Position numbers and translations under genes: made by a program. Under the pieces are notes generated by a model. That model saw only the letters and a list, made by a program, of their open reading frames with translations, was not told the origin of the DNA and made no database searches. DNA of 47,296 bases from Cysteiniphilum halobium (GTDB lineage: Bacteria > Pseudomonadota > Gammaproteobacteria > Francisellales > Francisellaceae), in contig NZ_QLIU01000003.1 in the NCBI RefSeq assembly GCF_003574425.1, positions 1-47,296 of the forward strand, read 5' to 3'. This document shows positions 46,554 to 47,296 of this stretch, piece after piece; within the stretch, counting starts at the first letter, position 1, and each line of letters starts with the position of its first letter.

Positions 46554-46922
46554 ATACACCCATCATAAACCATCCTACAGAGTTTCTTGCTTTGCATTCC
46601 CCGTGCTTTTTCCAAGTTAAATTTTGGCAATAGCGAATGCGTTAAGAAACAATGAATAGTTTCATTGTTTTAGCAAATGAGCACCCAAAGACTCTGTCAA
46701 GGGTAGCTATTACCTGCAACCCAACTTGTCAAAACCTCAGTAGTTCCCGCTGAAAAACTCTCTGAAAGCCTATGGTTGAGAGGTTTATTAGAAAAAAGAT
46801 TACGAAAATAATTTTCTGGAAGCCTTGATTTATCTAGCCTGGCGAGGTTAATGGAAATTGCTGTCAAAACCTTCATAAACTGCTTTGCAACTAAACACCG
46901 CAAAATAATTTACGATGGGTAT
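46554..46922. repeat. MITE-like element copy 3 (369 bp, longest)
   Basis: The left end (ATACACCCATCATAAACCAT) and right end (minus strand ATACCCATCGTAAATTATTT) form imperfect terminal inverted repeats; similarity may extend 3-4 bp outward. The core 46613-46722 is copy 2 in reverse, with the hairpin at 46647-46670. About 140 extra bp relative to copy 2 carry a minus-strand frame (46697-46903) ending WVAGNSYP-stop. It is the main content of the 752-bp gap 46437-47188. Confidence 0.7.
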
Positions 46923-47122
46923 TATAGTCTGCGACAGAACCATAAAAGGTGCTGCAAAATGGGAATTATCTTTTTGTGAAATCTAGTCAACCATTGGTGA
47001 AAATAAGTTGACAGATGATTATGTAAATATGGTCTACGTTACATAGTAAAGCAGGATAAATCTTGTTACCCCGCAACAGTAACACATGCAGTGTTAAATA
47101 AAAACATAGTAATGCGCTGTAG

Positions 47123-47150
47123 CTCTGTACACGAAGAAAAATTTGCAAAC
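47123..47150 (+). mobile_element. IS terminal sequence (left end of element)
   Basis: CTCTGTACACGAAGAAAA (47123-47140) is repeated in inverse at 1-18. It lies 66 bp before an IS4-like transposase start, so it is taken as the IS outer end. Confidence 0.6.
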
Positions 47151-47188
47151 TGCTGCTTGAAGCGTTATTTTTTCTTGATTTGCACACC

Positions 47189-47296
47189 ATGAAAAAGCAC
47201 CTCAAACAGCTGACAAATAGTTTAAAGGAAATTTTTAACTGGCACAAATCAAGATTAGATTGTTTTGCTAATCTTCTGGTTAGCCTAATCTCACCC
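47189..47296 (+). CDS. IS4-like transposase, N-terminus only
   Basis: The ATG at 47189 opens a 36-codon frame running off the right edge. The product has a short Lys/Leu helix followed by FNWHKSRLDCFANLLVSL, a pattern seen at the start of IS4-family transposases. The catalytic DDE residues would lie beyond the window. Only the start is visible, so the family assignment is tentative. Confidence 0.6.
   Translation, partial: MKKHLKQLTNSLKEIFNWHKSRLDCFANLLVSLISP

Noticed and set aside
46987-47247. Minus-strand frame of 86 codons near the right edge
   Set aside because: It runs antisense through the IS terminus and the transposase start and has no ribosome site or recognisable domain.

Overview
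The window is AT-rich chromosomal DNA of a gammaproteobacterium. A lone extra RNA polymerase alpha gene outside any ribosomal operon, the gcvT-gcvH-gcvPA-gcvPB order, two Francisella-type MFS transporters and many small lipoproteins point to the Francisella-related lineage (Francisellaceae/Fastidiosibacteraceae). The genus cannot be fixed from the sequence alone. No tRNA, rRNA, CRISPR array or prophage was seen.

Layout. 1-1250: a partial membrane-transporter gene cut by an IS terminus at the left edge, and a 5'-truncated LysR gene. 1311-8200: PAP2 phosphatase, 2OG-Fe(II) oxygenase, the alternative alpha subunit (rpoA2), an MFS carrier and an orphan secreted protein. 7138-8923: bamC-purC. 8941-15300: a small DUF2845-like protein, rnd, a frameshifted uvrY (gacA) with uvrC, then recG. 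15300-21445: AsmA-like protein, LptM-like lipoprotein, DUF481-type outer membrane protein, lptE and leuS. 21721-25952: DUF2147 protein, LpoB-like lipoprotein, COG3014-like lipoprotein and a second MFS carrier. 26089-31885: aceE-aceF-lpd (pyruvate dehydrogenase), followed by a dead SDR fragment. 32036-34648: a His/Cys-rich lipoprotein, birA and an RbgA-type GTPase. 34974-39882: the glycine cleavage system. 40014-41414: a GIY-YIG nuclease inside hairpin repeats and a DUF475 membrane protein. 41426-44472: ubiX, pcs and ubiD. 44921-46436: fur and a dihydroorotate-dehydrogenase-like gene. 46437 to the end: repeat elements and the start of an IS4-like transposase.

Most genes are housekeeping. They cover outer membrane and LPS assembly (bamC, lptM-like, DUF481, lptE, AsmA, lpoB), pyruvate and one-carbon metabolism (aceEF-lpd, gcv), ubiquinone and phosphatidylcholine synthesis, and DNA repair. 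The unusual material is in the gaps. A non-autonomous inverted-repeat (MITE-like) family has three long copies (6893-7103, 36676-36907, 46554-46922) and at least two collapsed palindromes. A GIY-YIG nuclease gene is bracketed by 25-nt hairpins whose stems show a compensatory base-pair exchange. Further palindromes flank the gcvT-gcvH interval.

Both window edges carry the same 18-bp sequence in inverted orientation, facing outward. The fragment is therefore probably bounded by two copies of one insertion sequence. Several genes look recently damaged: uvrY by a 4-bp tandem duplication, LysR and an SDR by truncation, and the left-edge transporter by the IS.
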